DNA of 64,000 bases, taken from assembly GCF_014269185.2 (NCBI RefSeq), contig NZ_JABWRZ020000001.1, positions 1,885,001 to 1,949,000 on the forward strand, in the 5' to 3' direction. Both the position numbers and the translations under genes were made by a program. Of this stretch, positions 21,698 to 31,700 are shown piece after piece. The notes beneath the pieces are model-generated. The model was not told where the DNA came from. It did not search any database and was given only the letters and a program-made list of their open reading frames with translations. Numbering within the stretch: position 1 is the first letter of the stretch; each line of letters opens with the position of its first letter. The stretch comes from Pseudomonas oryzicola (lineage in GTDB: Bacteria > Pseudomonadota > Gammaproteobacteria > Pseudomonadales > Pseudomonadaceae).

Positions 21698-21717
21698 GGG
21701 GCGGAGCAGGCTGGCGC

Positions 21718-22002
21718 TTAGTCGCGGTACTCGCACAGGTAGGCGGTATCCACCTTCACCTGCAGCTGGAACTTGCTGTCGGCCGGCACGTTGAATTTGT
21801 CGCCGGCGTTGAAAGTTTCCCAGTTGTCGCTACCCGGCAGTTTCACGGTCAGCGCACCCGACACCACGTGCATGATCTCGCGCTTGGCGGTACCGAACTC
21901 GTATTCGCCCGGGGCCATCACACCGACAGTGGCCGGGCCTTCTTCGCCAGCGAAGGCGATCGACTTGACGGTGCCGTTGAAGTACTCGTTGACCTTGAAC
22001 AT
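21718..22002 (-). CDS. ppnP: Pyrimidine/purine nucleoside phosphorylase (PpnP, DUF1255 cupin)
   Basis: 94 residues, one small cupin barrel: [17 protein letters not shown], then [29 protein letters not shown]. coli PpnP (YaiE) cleaves many nucleosides with phosphate. The start at 22002 gives the full family length and has an AGGAGT site upstream. Convergent with the hydrolase gene. Confidence 0.9.
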   Translation of the reverse strand: MFKVNEYFNGTVKSIAFAGEEGPATVGVMAPGEYEFGTAKREIMHVVSGALTVKLPGSDNWETFNAGDKFNVPADSKFQLQVKVDTAYLCEYRD

Positions 22003-22074
22003 GGGCGACTCCTGAAAAGGGGATGGAAAAGGGCTGGCCAGTATGCCCAAGCCCACAAGCCCCGTCATCTGCTT

Positions 22075-22626
22075 TCAGGGGCCGTTGGCGGGAAGGCTCA
22101 AGGGCAGCAGCCGTGCGGTATTGCGCGCATCTTCCAGGGCCCGGTGCTGCTGCCCGCAAAAGTGCATGCCGGCCAGTTGCAGGGCACCGTTCAGGCCGGT
22201 TGGGCGCTGCAGGTGACGGGCCTTGGCGAAGCGTTGCTTGAGGTTGATGTGCGGCAGGGTCTGCAGCAGGCTGTCCAGCCCATGCTGCTGCCATTCCAGG
22301 TGCAACTGCTGGCGGTCGTAGTCGCCCCAGCTGACCCAGGCCTGCAGCTGCCCACGGTGATGCCCGAGCCAGCGCTCGAAACTTGCCCACACTTCGTGGA
22401 AGGGGGCGGCACTGTCCACGCTGGCCTGGCTGATGTGCGTCAGTTCGCGGCAGAACGGGGTGAGCTGTGGCCGCCGACGGGGCTTCACGAAGCGCTGGAA
22501 GTGGTCGACTTCGCGGCCTTCGCGGGTAACCAGGCTTGCGCCGATTTCAATGACTTCCATCTCTGTGACCGGCCACCCACCCACATCGGTGGTGGCTTCC
22601 AGGTCGATCACCAACCACTGGCCCAT
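22075..22626 (-). CDS. DnaQ/ERI-like 3'-5' exonuclease domain protein
   Basis: 183 residues. The exonuclease I motif is LVIDLEATTD, and EVIEIGASLV follows as in ERI1-like enzymes; motif II is WVSWGDYDRQQL and motif III HRALEDARNTARLL. The acidic DEDDh residues are therefore present. It probably trims RNA or DNA 3' ends; the true substrate is unknown. The start MGQWLVIDLEAT at 22626 fits homologues. The frame remains open upstream but overlaps the opposite-strand gene. Confidence 0.85.
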   Translation of the reverse strand: MGQWLVIDLEATTDVGGWPVTEMEVIEIGASLVTREGREVDHFQRFVKPRRRPQLTPFCRELTHISQASVDSAAPFHEVWASFERWLGHHRGQLQAWVSWGDYDRQQLHLEWQQHGLDSLLQTLPHINLKQRFAKARHLQRPTGLNGALQLAGMHFCGQQHRALEDARNTARLLPLSLPANGP

Positions 22627-22788
22627 ACCAGGCTCCCTTGCAGATCCTGCTAGAGCGTAGCCAAACTCTGCGCATCCGGCACCCCCTGGCAATTTGCCCC
22701 CGGCTTTGGCACCAGAACAGCGCAAGCGACAGTTGTATCCGACCGGGAAAACGCCTAGCTTAGGCGGACCCAGGCATGAACCGTATGA

Positions 22789-23598
22789 GTGTCCGTCTTG
22801 ATTCCTGCGCCCCGCCTCAAGGCCTTTTCCACACTGATGCTGCTGGCCGTGTTCTGGCTGGCGGCGCCCGCCTGGGCGGTTGACGCCATCGAAGTCAAGG
22901 TCGGCGCGGCACATTTTCCGCCTTACACGGTGCGCCCCGAGCAGGGTGCCGACACTGGCCTGCTGCCGCAGCTGGTCGATGCGCTGAACCGCGCGCAGCA
23001 GCAATACCGCTTTGTCCTGGTGCCTACGTCGATCCAGCGGCGTTTTGGTGATTTCCAGCAAGGCCGTACCGACATGGCCATTTTCGAGAACCCGCAATGG
23101 GGCTGGCAGCAGATTGCCCACCAGACCGTGGACATGGGCCTGGAAGATGCCGAAGTATTCGTCGCCCGCCAGGCCAATGGCCGTGATCAGCATTACTTCG
23201 ACGACCTGCGCGGCAAGCGCCTGGCGCTGTTCAACGGTTATCACTATGCCTTCGCCGGCTTCAACCCGGACCCGGACTACCTGCGCAAGACCTACAACGC
23301 GACCCTGACCTATTCGCATGACAGCAACCTGTTGATGGTGCAGGCCGGGCGTGCCGACATTGCCCTGGTCACGCGGTCCTACCTCAGCGATTTCCTGGCG
23401 CGCAACCCGGCCAGCCGCGAGCAGCTGTTGCCTTCGCAGCGCATTGACCAGGTCTACCACCACTACGCCTTGCTGCGCCCTGGCGCACCGATCGGCGAGC
23501 AGTCGTTCGCGACGCTGCTGCGCGGCCTGCGCGACAGCGGCGAACTGGCGCGTATCTTCGAGCCCTACCGCATCACGCTGGTCCCCACGCGCGACTAA
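22789..23598 (+). CDS. Periplasmic amino-acid-type substrate-binding protein (PBP superfamily)
   Basis: 269 residues with an N-terminal signal peptide (LMLLAVFWLAAPAWA, cut near residue 30) and a type II periplasmic-binding fold: VKVGAAHFPPYTVRP, GLLPQLVDAL, GDFQQGRTDMAIF, DDLRGKRLALFNGYHY. No permease or ATPase lies nearby, so this may be a stand-alone binding or sensory protein. The start is GTG 22789; an ATG at 22776 is in another frame that stops soon. The next gene's PvdS box begins on this gene's stop codon. Confidence 0.75.
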   Translation: MSVLIPAPRLKAFSTLMLLAVFWLAAPAWAVDAIEVKVGAAHFPPYTVRPEQGADTGLLPQLVDALNRAQQQYRFVLVPTSIQRRFGDFQQGRTDMAIFENPQWGWQQIAHQTVDMGLEDAEVFVARQANGRDQHYFDDLRGKRLALFNGYHYAFAGFNPDPDYLRKTYNATLTYSHDSNLLMVQAGRADIALVTRSYLSDFLARNPASREQLLPSQRIDQVYHHYALLRPGAPIGEQSFATLLRGLRDSGELARIFEPYRITLVPTRD

Positions 23599-23619
23599 AT
23601 TACCGCCAGGTGGCAACGT
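23596..23619 (+). promoter_or_regulatory. PvdS-type iron-starvation box before the acetyltransferase gene
   Basis: TAAAT (23596-23600), 16 bases, CGT (23617-23619) followed by TTTTC. It matches TAAAT-N16-CGT exactly. The first three bases are the TAA stop of the preceding gene. It ends 43 bases before the ATG at 23663. Confidence 0.88.
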
Positions 23620-23662
23620 TTTCAGCAGTGAGCCTTTTTCTTCATTGCCGTGAGCCAAGCCC

Positions 23663-24676
23663 ATGCCGTTCAATGCCGCTTCGCAGCCCCATTCAGCGCC
23701 GCGCTGGCGCAGCCTCAGTGCCGAGGAGGGAGACAGCTGGTTGAGCCTGTCCCTCGAAGGCCGCCCGTTGATCCGCTTGCGCCTTGAGGCTGGCGCAACC
23801 TTGCATCTTTACCCCGGACACGTGTGCCCGCAGCGCCCCGAGCAGGCTTTGTGGGCTGCCTGCTATTGGTTGTTGTCCCGCGATAGCGCTTGCCAGCGCC
23901 TGGCCTGGCACCTGCCAGAGGTACCTGTGCAGGCGTTGCTCAGCGGCCTGCTGCTGGCCACCGAGCAACCTGGCCAGTACCTGTGCGAGCGCGCGCTGTT
24001 CTGGCAGTTGCCACAACCCTGGCTGGGCGAGTCGGGCCGTGTGGCGTATCCGCAGCAGATGCAGTTCAGCAACGGCAAGCGCCATCCGCGCCGCGCGCCC
24101 AAACCCCGTGGCGAGGTGTACCGGCGTTTCGATGCGCGCCTGGGCAGTTGGGTGTCGTTGCGCACCCTGGAGATCGAGGCGGACCTGGAGCGCTTCAACC
24201 GCTGGCAGAACAATCCGCGCGTGGAGGCGTTCTGGCAGGAGGGTGGCACGCTGGCGCAGCACCGCGAGTACCTCGGCAAGCTCCAGGCCGACCCGCATAG
24301 CCTGACCCTGATCGGCTGCTTCGACGATGAGCCGTTTGCCTATTTTGAAGCCTACTGGGCCAAGGAAGACCGCATTGCGCCGTTCTACCCGGCCGAGGAC
24401 TACGACCGCGGTATCCACATGCTGGTGGGAGAGGAGCGCCATCGCGGGCCGCACAAGGTGGCCAGCTGGCTCTCGGCACTGGTGCACTACCTGTTCCTCG
24501 ACGACCCTCGTACCCAGCGGGTGGTGGCCGAGCCACGTGCCGACAACGCCAGGATGATCGGCTATATGCATGACCAGTGCTTCCATTGCGACAAGGAGTT
24601 CGACTTCCCGCACAAACGGGCGGCGCTGATGATTCTGGGGCGGGAGCGGTTTTTCGATAGCTGTAAATTGGTCTGA
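23663..24676 (+). CDS. GNAT acetyltransferase of siderophore (IucB/AlcB, PvdY-like) type
   Basis: 337 residues. The C-terminal half is an AlcB/IucB-like GNAT domain: RFNRWQNNPRVEAFWQEGGT, GCFDDEPFAYFEAYWAKEDRI, then GIHMLVGEERHRGPHKVASW and VVAEPRADNARMI for acetyl-CoA binding. This family acylates hydroxylamines of N5-hydroxyornithine or N6-hydroxylysine in siderophores. In pyoverdines a plausible product is N5-acetyl-N5-hydroxyornithine, as for PvdYII of some P. aeruginosa types. The PvdS-type promoter upstream and pvdS just downstream (convergent) support a siderophore role. The exact acyl group is an inference. Confidence 0.82.
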   Translation: MPFNAASQPHSAPRWRSLSAEEGDSWLSLSLEGRPLIRLRLEAGATLHLYPGHVCPQRPEQALWAACYWLLSRDSACQRLAWHLPEVPVQALLSGLLLATEQPGQYLCERALFWQLPQPWLGESGRVAYPQQMQFSNGKRHPRRAPKPRGEVYRRFDARLGSWVSLRTLEIEADLERFNRWQNNPRVEAFWQEGGTLAQHREYLGKLQADPHSLTLIGCFDDEPFAYFEAYWAKEDRIAPFYPAEDYDRGIHMLVGEERHRGPHKVASWLSALVHYLFLDDPRTQRVVAEPRADNARMIGYMHDQCFHCDKEFDFPHKRAALMILGRERFFDSCKLV

Positions 24677-24684
24677 GGGCCCGA

Positions 24685-24701
24685 GGGGCGTGAAGCGCCC
24701 C
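24685..24701. terminator. GC hairpin between convergent acetyltransferase gene and pvdS
   Basis: GGGGCG-TGAAG-CGCCCC, a 6-7 bp stem without a T run, 9 bases after the acetyltransferase stop. Confidence 0.4.
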
Positions 24702-24722
24702 GGCATGCTCAAGGTTGGTGTC

Positions 24723-25253
24723 TCAGGCCTGGCGACCGGCCATCTTGCGGCAATGCACCAGTGCATCGCGGATCATGAAATTGACCAGCGTCGGCGACAC
24801 ACCCAGTTCCTTGGCAATGTCCTTCTGCGGCACCCCGTGCAGGCGGTACATCTCGAAGGCATAGCGGGTGCGCTGTGGCAGTTGGCTCAGCGCCTCGGCA
24901 ATATCATCCAGCGCGGCCAGGTTGATGTGGGTGGCCTCAGGCGAGGCATTCTGCACCACCACATTCAGGCCTTCCTCCTCGCTGCCTGAGTACTTCAGCT
25001 CCATCGCCTGCTTGCGGTAGTGGTCGATGGCCAGGTTGCGCACGATCTGGAACAGGTAGCTCAACTGCGCCTTGAACGACGAGGTGATCTGTGGGGCGGC
25101 GCTGAGCCGGAAAAAGGCATCCTGCACCACATCTTCGGCGCGCGACCGGCAGCCGGTAATGCGCGCGGCGATCTTGACCAGGATGCTGCGATTGTCGACG
25201 AAGGCCTGCAGTAATGGTGAATCGCACTTACTTGTGGATAGTTGTTCCGCCAT
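24723..25253 (-). CDS. pvdS: Extracytoplasmic-function sigma factor PvdS (PfrI)
   Basis: 176 residues beginning MAEQLSTSKCDSPLLQAFVDNRSILVKIAARITGC, very close to PvdS/PfrI/PbrA of fluorescent pseudomonads. Sigma region 2 includes RAEDVVQDAFFRL and SYLFQIVRNLAIDHYRKQ. Region 4 is GVPQKDIAKELGVSPTLVNFMIRDALVHCR. It directs RNA polymerase to iron-starvation boxes of pyoverdine genes; eight such sites are seen here. AAGGTGA precedes the start at 25253. A Fur box overlaps the promoter, so the gene is expected to be iron-repressed. Confidence 0.96.
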   Translation of the reverse strand: MAEQLSTSKCDSPLLQAFVDNRSILVKIAARITGCRSRAEDVVQDAFFRLSAAPQITSSFKAQLSYLFQIVRNLAIDHYRKQAMELKYSGSEEEGLNVVVQNASPEATHINLAALDDIAEALSQLPQRTRYAFEMYRLHGVPQKDIAKELGVSPTLVNFMIRDALVHCRKMAGRQA

Positions 25254-25320
25254 GGAAATCACCTTGTCACAGAGGGGAAAGGAGGCTTCCAGCTGTGGGA
25301 AGCTTCCTATGACGTGCGAC

Positions 25321-25349
25321 AACCTATTCATAGTGATAATAATTGTCAA
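25321..25349 (-). promoter_or_regulatory. sigma70 promoter and Fur box of pvdS
   Basis: On the minus strand TTGACA (25349-25344), 17 bases, TAGGTT (25326-25321). On the + strand 25329-25347 matches the Fur consensus GATAAT-GATAAT-C-ATTATC at 15 of 18 defined bases (CATAGT GATAAT A ATTGTC). Overlap with the spacer and -35 means Fur would block polymerase. Confidence 0.82.
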
Positions 25350-25404
25350 ATGAGAAATGTAATTATTACGACATGATTCTGGTTTCGGGAAGGCATGCCT
25401 TGGG

Positions 25405-25659
25405 AGGTGTGGCGCCTGGGAGATCGAGCGCCGCCCGCGCGGCGCATCGCGGATAAATCCGCTCCTACGTTTGTTTCGGGCCAGTAATGCCTGTGGCAGG
25501 TGCGCGCGACCGCCTGGTTCATACGACGCGCTATCACGTGATGCGCCAGAGCGCCTTCGCGCAAATCCTCCAGGAATGATTGGCCTGAAACCAATGTAGG
25601 AGCGGATTTATCCGCGATGCGCCGCGCGGGCGGCGCGCGATCTCCGAGGCGCCACACCT
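25405..25659. repeat. 255-base imperfect palindromic element of REP type
   Basis: Outer arms 25405-25468 and 25597-25659 are near-perfect reverse complements of about 63 bases. They run from AGGTGTGGCGCC through the REP core GGATAAATCCGCTCCTAC. Pairing continues inward with mismatches (TTTCGGGCCAGT opposite ATTGGCCTGAAA) almost to a central palindrome ATCACGTGAT (25533-25542). The same outer sequence CGCCCGCGCGGCGCATCGCGGAT occurs in the 17571-17715 pair. It is probably a REPIN/MITE-like element. Confidence 0.8.
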
Positions 25660-25676
25660 GCCAAGCCAGACCCCGC

Positions 25677-25700
25677 TAATTTCTCCCCCTGCCCATACGT
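25677..25700 (+). promoter_or_regulatory. PvdS-type iron-starvation box of pvdL
   Basis: TAATT (25677-25681), 16 bases, CGT (25698-25700), preceded by C and followed by T. It differs from TAAAT at one base. It lies 91 bases before the pvdL ATG. Confidence 0.8.
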
Positions 25701-25791
25701 TCCCCTGTGTACATCCGGCCGCCGTACGCTGCTCGCCCCACCTTTGCGCAGCAGCCGGCCCGACCCACCCGACACTGGCAGGAACACCCCC

Positions 25792-28700
25792 ATGACGGAC
25801 GCCTTCGAACTCCCGCTCTCGCTGGCCCAGGCCCTGGCGCAACGCGCCGCACAGACCCCGGAGCGGATCGCCTTGCGCTTTCTGGCCGACGCTCCCGGTG
25901 AGCAGGCCGTGCTCAGCTACCGTGAACTCGACCAGCGCGCGCGCACCATCGCCGCCGCGTTGCAGGCGCGGGCCGGTTTTGGTGACCGTGCAGTGCTGTT
26001 GTTCCCCAGCGGGCCGGACTACGTGGCGGCGTTCTTTGGCTGCCTGTATGCCGGCGTGATCGCGGTGCCGGCCTACCCGCCGGAGTCGACGCGCCAGCAC
26101 CACCAGCAACGTTTGCTGTCGATCATCGACGACGCCGAGCCGCGCCTGCTGCTGACCGTGGCGGCGCTGGAGGGGAGCCTGCAGGGCCTGGAGGCGCTGG
26201 CCACGGCCAACGCCCCCGCGCTGCTGGCGGTGGACGGCCTGGACCCGGCGCTGGCTGCGAACTGGCGCGAGCCGGCGCTCAAGGCAGAAGACATCGCCTT
26301 CCTGCAGTACACTTCCGGCTCCACCGCGCTGCCCAAGGGCGTGCAGGTCAGCCATGGCAACCTGGTGGCCAACGAGCAATTGATCCGCCGCGGTTTCGGC
26401 ATCGACCTCAACCCCGACGACGTCATCGTCAGCTGGCTGCCGCTGTACCACGACATGGGCCTGATCGGCGGCCTGCTGCAGCCGATTTTCAGCGGTGTGC
26501 CCTGCGTGCTGATGTCGCCGGGCTACTTCCTGGCCCGCCCGCTGCGCTGGTTGCAGGCCATCAGCGAGTACGGCGGCACCATCAGCGGTGGCCCCGACTT
26601 TGCCTACCGCCTGTGCAGCGAGCGGGTCAGCGCAGCCGCCCTGGCCGGGCTCGACCTGAGCCGCTGGCGCGTGGCGTATTCCGGCTCCGAGCCGATCCGC
26701 CAGGACAGCCTGGCCACCTTCGCCGACAAGTTCCGCGCCTGCGGCTTCGACCCGCAGAGCTTCTTCGCCAGCTACGGCCTGGCCGAAGCGACCCTGTTCG
26801 TCAGCGGTAGCCGCCGTGGCCAGGGTATCGCCGCACTGGAACTGGACGCCGAGGCTTTCGCCGCCAACCGCGCCGAGCCGGGCCAGGGCAGCGTGCTGAT
26901 GAGTTGCGGCTACCCGCAGCCCGGGCATGCGCTGCGCATAGTCGAACCGCAACACCTGCAGGTGCTGGGCGACAACCAGGTCGGCGAGATCTGGGCCAGC
27001 GGCCCGAGCATCGCCCGAGGCTACTGGCGCAATCCGCAGGCCAGCGCCCGTACGTTCGTCGAAATGGACGGCCAGACCTGGCTGCGTACCGGCGACCTGG
27101 GCTTCATGCGTGCAGGCGAAGTGTTCGTCAGCGGGCGCCTGAAAGACCTGCTGATCGTACGCGGGCAGAACCTCTACCCACAGGACCTGGAAAAAACCCT
27201 CGAACGCGAAGTCGAGGTGCTGCGCAAAGGCCGGGTGGCAGTATTTGCCGTCGAGCACCAGGGTGAGGAGGGCATCGGCGTGGCGGTGGAAGTCAGTCGC
27301 AACGTGCAAAAGGCGGTCAAGCCCCATGACCTGATCAAGACCCTGCGCCAGGTCGTCGCCGATGCCTGCCGCCAAGCCCCGGCGGTGGTCCTGCTGCTGA
27401 ACCCCGGGGCATTGCCGAAGACCTCCAGCGGCAAGTTGCAACGTTCGGCCTGCCGCTTGCGCATGGCCGATGGCAGCCTGGATTGCTATGCCAGGTTCCC
27501 TGACCAGCACCCAGCCGACGCCAGATCGGCAACCGCTGATGCGCTGCAGGCGCGCATCGCCAGCGTATGGTGCGACATCCTCAAGGTGGAGACAGTGGCG
27601 GCAGACGACCACTTCCTGCTGCTGGGCGGCAACTCCATCGCCGCCACCCAGGCCACCGCTCGCCTGGCCGACGAGCTGGGCATCACGCTCACCCTGGCGA
27701 CATTGTTCGAGGCGCCGGTGCTGGCCGACTACAGCCAGGCAGTGGCGGCCCTGCTCGCTGCCGGCGGCGCGCCAGCCACTGCCATCGCCCCGCTGGCGCG
27801 CGCCCGGGCATTGCCCCAATCACCGGCGCAAAACCGCTTGTGGCTACTGTGGCAGTTACAGCCGCAGGCAGCGGCCTACAACATTCCGGCTGGCCTGCAC
27901 TTGCGTGGCGAGCTGGATCAACGCGCCCTGGAAGCGGCCTTCCAGGCGCTGGTGCAGCGCCATGAATCACTGCGTACCGTGTTCAGCGAAGAACACGGCC
28001 AGGCCCTGCAACGCATCCTGCCGTCAGCGCCATTCCACCTGCGGCGCCTGGACCTCGAAGGCCAGGCGCCCGAACAGGTCGCTGCCCGGCGCGAGGCGGA
28101 AGCCTGCCAGCCATTCGACCTGACCCAGGGGCCGCTGCTGCGGGTGACCCTGGTGCACCTGGGCGATGAAGACCATCAGCTGTGGATGACCCTGCATCAC
28201 ATCGTCGCTGACGGCTGGTCACTGAATATCCTGCTGGAGGAATTCGCCAGGTCATACGCCGCCCACTGCCAGGGCATGGAGGCCAACCTGGCGCCGCTGC
28301 CCCTGGGTTACGCCGATTACGCCAGCTGGCAGCGGCAGTGGCTGGCCGCAGGCGAGGCCGAGCGCCAGTTGCACTACTGGCAGGCGCGCCTGGGCGATGA
28401 AACGCCGGTGCTCGACTTGTGCACCGACCAGCCGCGCGCCAGCCTGCGCGACCACCGGGCTGCCCGGTTGAGCGTGAAGGTGCCGGCCAGCCTCGCCGAG
28501 GCGCTCAGGGGCCTGGCGCGCGAGCAGCAAGCCAGCCTGTTCATGGTCTTGCTGGCCGGATGGCAGGCGCTGCTGTACCGTTACAGCGGCCAGGCCGATA
28601 TCCGCGTCGGCGTGCCCAACGCCAACCGCCCGCGCCTGGAAACCCAGGGCATGGTCGGCTTCTTCATCAATACCCAGGTGATGCGCGCGCAACTCGATGG

Positions 28701-31700
28701 CCGCCAGCCGTTCAGCCAGTTGCTGGCCCAGGTGCGCCAAGCCACCCTGGAAGCCCAGGCCAACCAGGACCTGCCGTTCGAGCAACTGGTCGAAGCCTTG
28801 CCCGAGGCGCGCGAGCAAGGCCTGTTCCAGGTCATGTTCAACCACCAGCAACGCGACCTGTCGGCCCTGCGCCGCCTGCCTGGCCTGCTGGCCGAAGAAT
28901 TGCCGTGGCACAGCCGCGAGGCCAAGTTCGACTTGCAGCTGCACAGTGAAGAAGACCATCAGGGCCGCCTGAGCCTGGCCTTCGACTATGCCGCCGAGCT
29001 GTTCGAAGCCAGTACCATCGAAAGGCTGGCCCAGCACCTGCTGGCCCTGCTGGAACAGGTGTGCGCCGCGCCGCAGAGCGCCCTGGGCGAGGTCCAGCTG
29101 CTCGACGAGCCAGGCCGCAGGCAACTGCTGGGTTGGGGCCAGGCACCGGCCCCGGCGCCGCAGCGTCTGCTGGTCGAGCAGCTCAATGAACAGGCGCGGC
29201 AGACCCCGCAGCACATCGCGCTGGTCTGGGAGGGGGGCAGCCTGGATTATGCCGAGCTGCACCAGCAAGCCAACCGCCTGGCCCATTACCTGCGCGACAA
29301 GGGGGTTGGCCCCGATACCTGCGTGGCCATTGCCATCGAGCGCTCGCCGCAACTGTTGGTCGGCCTGCTGGCGATTCTCAAGGCCGGTGGTGCCTATGTG
29401 CCGCTGGACGTCGATTATCCCGCCGAGCGCCTGGCCTACATGCTCGCCGACTGCGGCGCCAGCCTGCTGCTGAGCCACAGCGGCCTGCTGGGCAAGCTGC
29501 CGCAGGTCGACGGGCTCAGCGCCATCGCCCTCGACCAGCTGCACCTGGACAGCTGGCCCAGCCATGCACCAGGGCTGCATCTGCACGGCGACAACCTGGC
29601 GTACGTGATCTACACCTCCGGCTCCACCGGCCAGCCCAAGGGCGTAGGCAACACCCACGCGGCACTGGCCGAACGCCTGCAATGGATGCAGGCCACTTAT
29701 GCGCTGAACGACAGCGACGTGCTGATGCAGAAGGCACCTGTCAGCTTCGATGTTTCGGTGTGGGAGTGCTTCTGGCCCCTGGTCACAGGCTGCAAGCTGG
29801 TGCTTGCCGGCCCCGGTGAGCACCGTGACCCGCAGCGCATCGCCGCGTTGGTGCAGGCCCATGGTGTGACCACGCTGCATTTCGTGCCGCCACTGCTGCA
29901 GGTGTTTGTCCAGGAGCCGCAGGCACAGGCCTGTACCAGCCTGCGCCGGGTGTTTTCCGGGGGTGAGGCGTTGCCCGCCGCGCTGCGTGACCGCGTGCTG
30001 CAGGTGCTGCCGCAGGCACAGTTGCACAACCGGTACGGCCCGACCGAAACCGCCATCAACGTCACCCATTGGCACTGCCAGGCGGCGGATGGCGCGCGTT
30101 CGCCGATCGGCCGCCCGTTGGCCAATGTGCTGTGCCGCGTGCTGGACGACGAACTTGAACTCGCAGCCCCCGGTGTGCCGGGCGAGCTGTACCTTGGCGG
30201 TGCCGGCCTGGCCCGTGGTTACCTGGGCCGGCCGGGCCTTACCGCCGAGCGCTTCGTGCCCCGGGCCGATGGCCATGGCGAACGCCTGTACCGCAGTGGC
30301 GACCGTGCCCGCTGGCAGGTACAGACCGAGGCCCTGGAGTACCTCGGCCGCCTCGACCAGCAGGTCAAGGTGCGTGGTTTCCGCGTCGAGCCCGAGGAAG
30401 TCCAGGCCTGCCTGCTGGCGCAAGCGGGTGTCGAACAGGCGCTGGTGCTGGTGCACCAGGACGCGGTCGGCGCGCAACTGGTCGGCTACTACTGCGGCAG
30501 CGCCCAGCCAGCCGAGTTGCTGGCGGTGCTGGCCGAACAGTTGCCGGCCTATATGGTGCCGGCACAACTCGTCCCGCTGGCGCAGATGCCGCTGGGCCCC
30601 AGCGGCAAGGTCGAACGCAAGGCGCTGCCGGCCCCGGTGTGGCAGCAGCGTGAGCACGTCGCGCCACAAAGCGCATTGCAGCAGCAGGTCGCGGCCATCT
30701 GGCGCGAGGTGCTGAACCTGCCGCGGGTCGGCCTGCAGGATGACTTCTTCGCCCTCGGCGGCCACTCGCTGCTGGCCACCCAGATCGTTTCGCGCACCCG
30801 CCAGGCCTGCGATGTCGAGCTGCCGCTCAAGGCCCTGTTCGATGCCAGCGAACTGGGCGCCTTCTGTGCCGAGATCGCCCGTATCCGCGGCGCCGGCGAG
30901 CGCAACCTGCAAGGCGAAATCGCCCGCGTCGACCGCCGTCAGGCCGTGCCGCTGTCGTACTCGCAGCAACGCATGTGGTTCCTCTGGCAGATGCAGCCGG
31001 ACAGCCCGGCATACAACGTCGGTGGCATGGCGCGCCTGCGCGGTACCCTGCATGTGGAAGCCTTCGAGCGTGCACTGCAGGCGCTGGTGGTGCGTCATGA
31101 AACCTTGCGCACTACCTTCCCGAGCATCGACGGCGTGCCGTACCAGTGCGTGGCGCAAGACGCCAGCCTGCACCTGGACTGGCTGGACTTCAGCGCGTTG
31201 CCTGACGCCACCCGCCAGCAACGCCTGCGGCAACTGGCCGACGATCAGGCGCACCAGCCCTTCGACCTGGAGCGCGGCCCGCTGCTGCGCGCCTGCCTGG
31301 TCAAGGCCGAAGAGCGTGAGCATTTCTTCGTGCTAACCCTGCATCACATCGTCACCGAAGGTTGGGCCATGGACATCTTCGCCCGCGAACTGGGCGAGTT
31401 GTACGAAGCCTTCGTCGATGACCGCGAATCGCCACTACCTCCGCTGCCGGTGCAGTACCTGGACTACAGCCTGTGGCAACGGCAATGGCTGGAAAGTGGC
31501 GAGGGTGCGCGCCAGCTGGCCTACTGGCAGGCCCGTCTGGGCGATGAGCACCCGGTACTGGCACTGCCTGCCGACCGCCCACGTCCGCCGCTGCAAAGCC
31601 ACCGTGGCGAGCTGTATCGCTTCGAACTGGACCCGGCGCTGGTCGCCCGCGTGCACGCCTTCAACCGCCAGCGCGGCCTGACCCTGTTCATGACCATGAC

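Larger units (their letters stand above)
25254..25791. other. 538-base region between divergent pvdS and pvdL
   Basis: It contains the pvdS promoter with Fur box (25321-25349), a very large imperfect hairpin element (25405-25659) and the PvdS-type box of pvdL (25677-25700). No coding sequence is supported inside it. Confidence 0.7.

Noticed and set aside
22776..22788. ATG at 22776 as the start of the solute-binding gene
   Set aside because: That frame reads MNRMSVRL and stops after about 36 codons. The signal peptide and binding-protein motifs are in the frame starting with GTG 22789.
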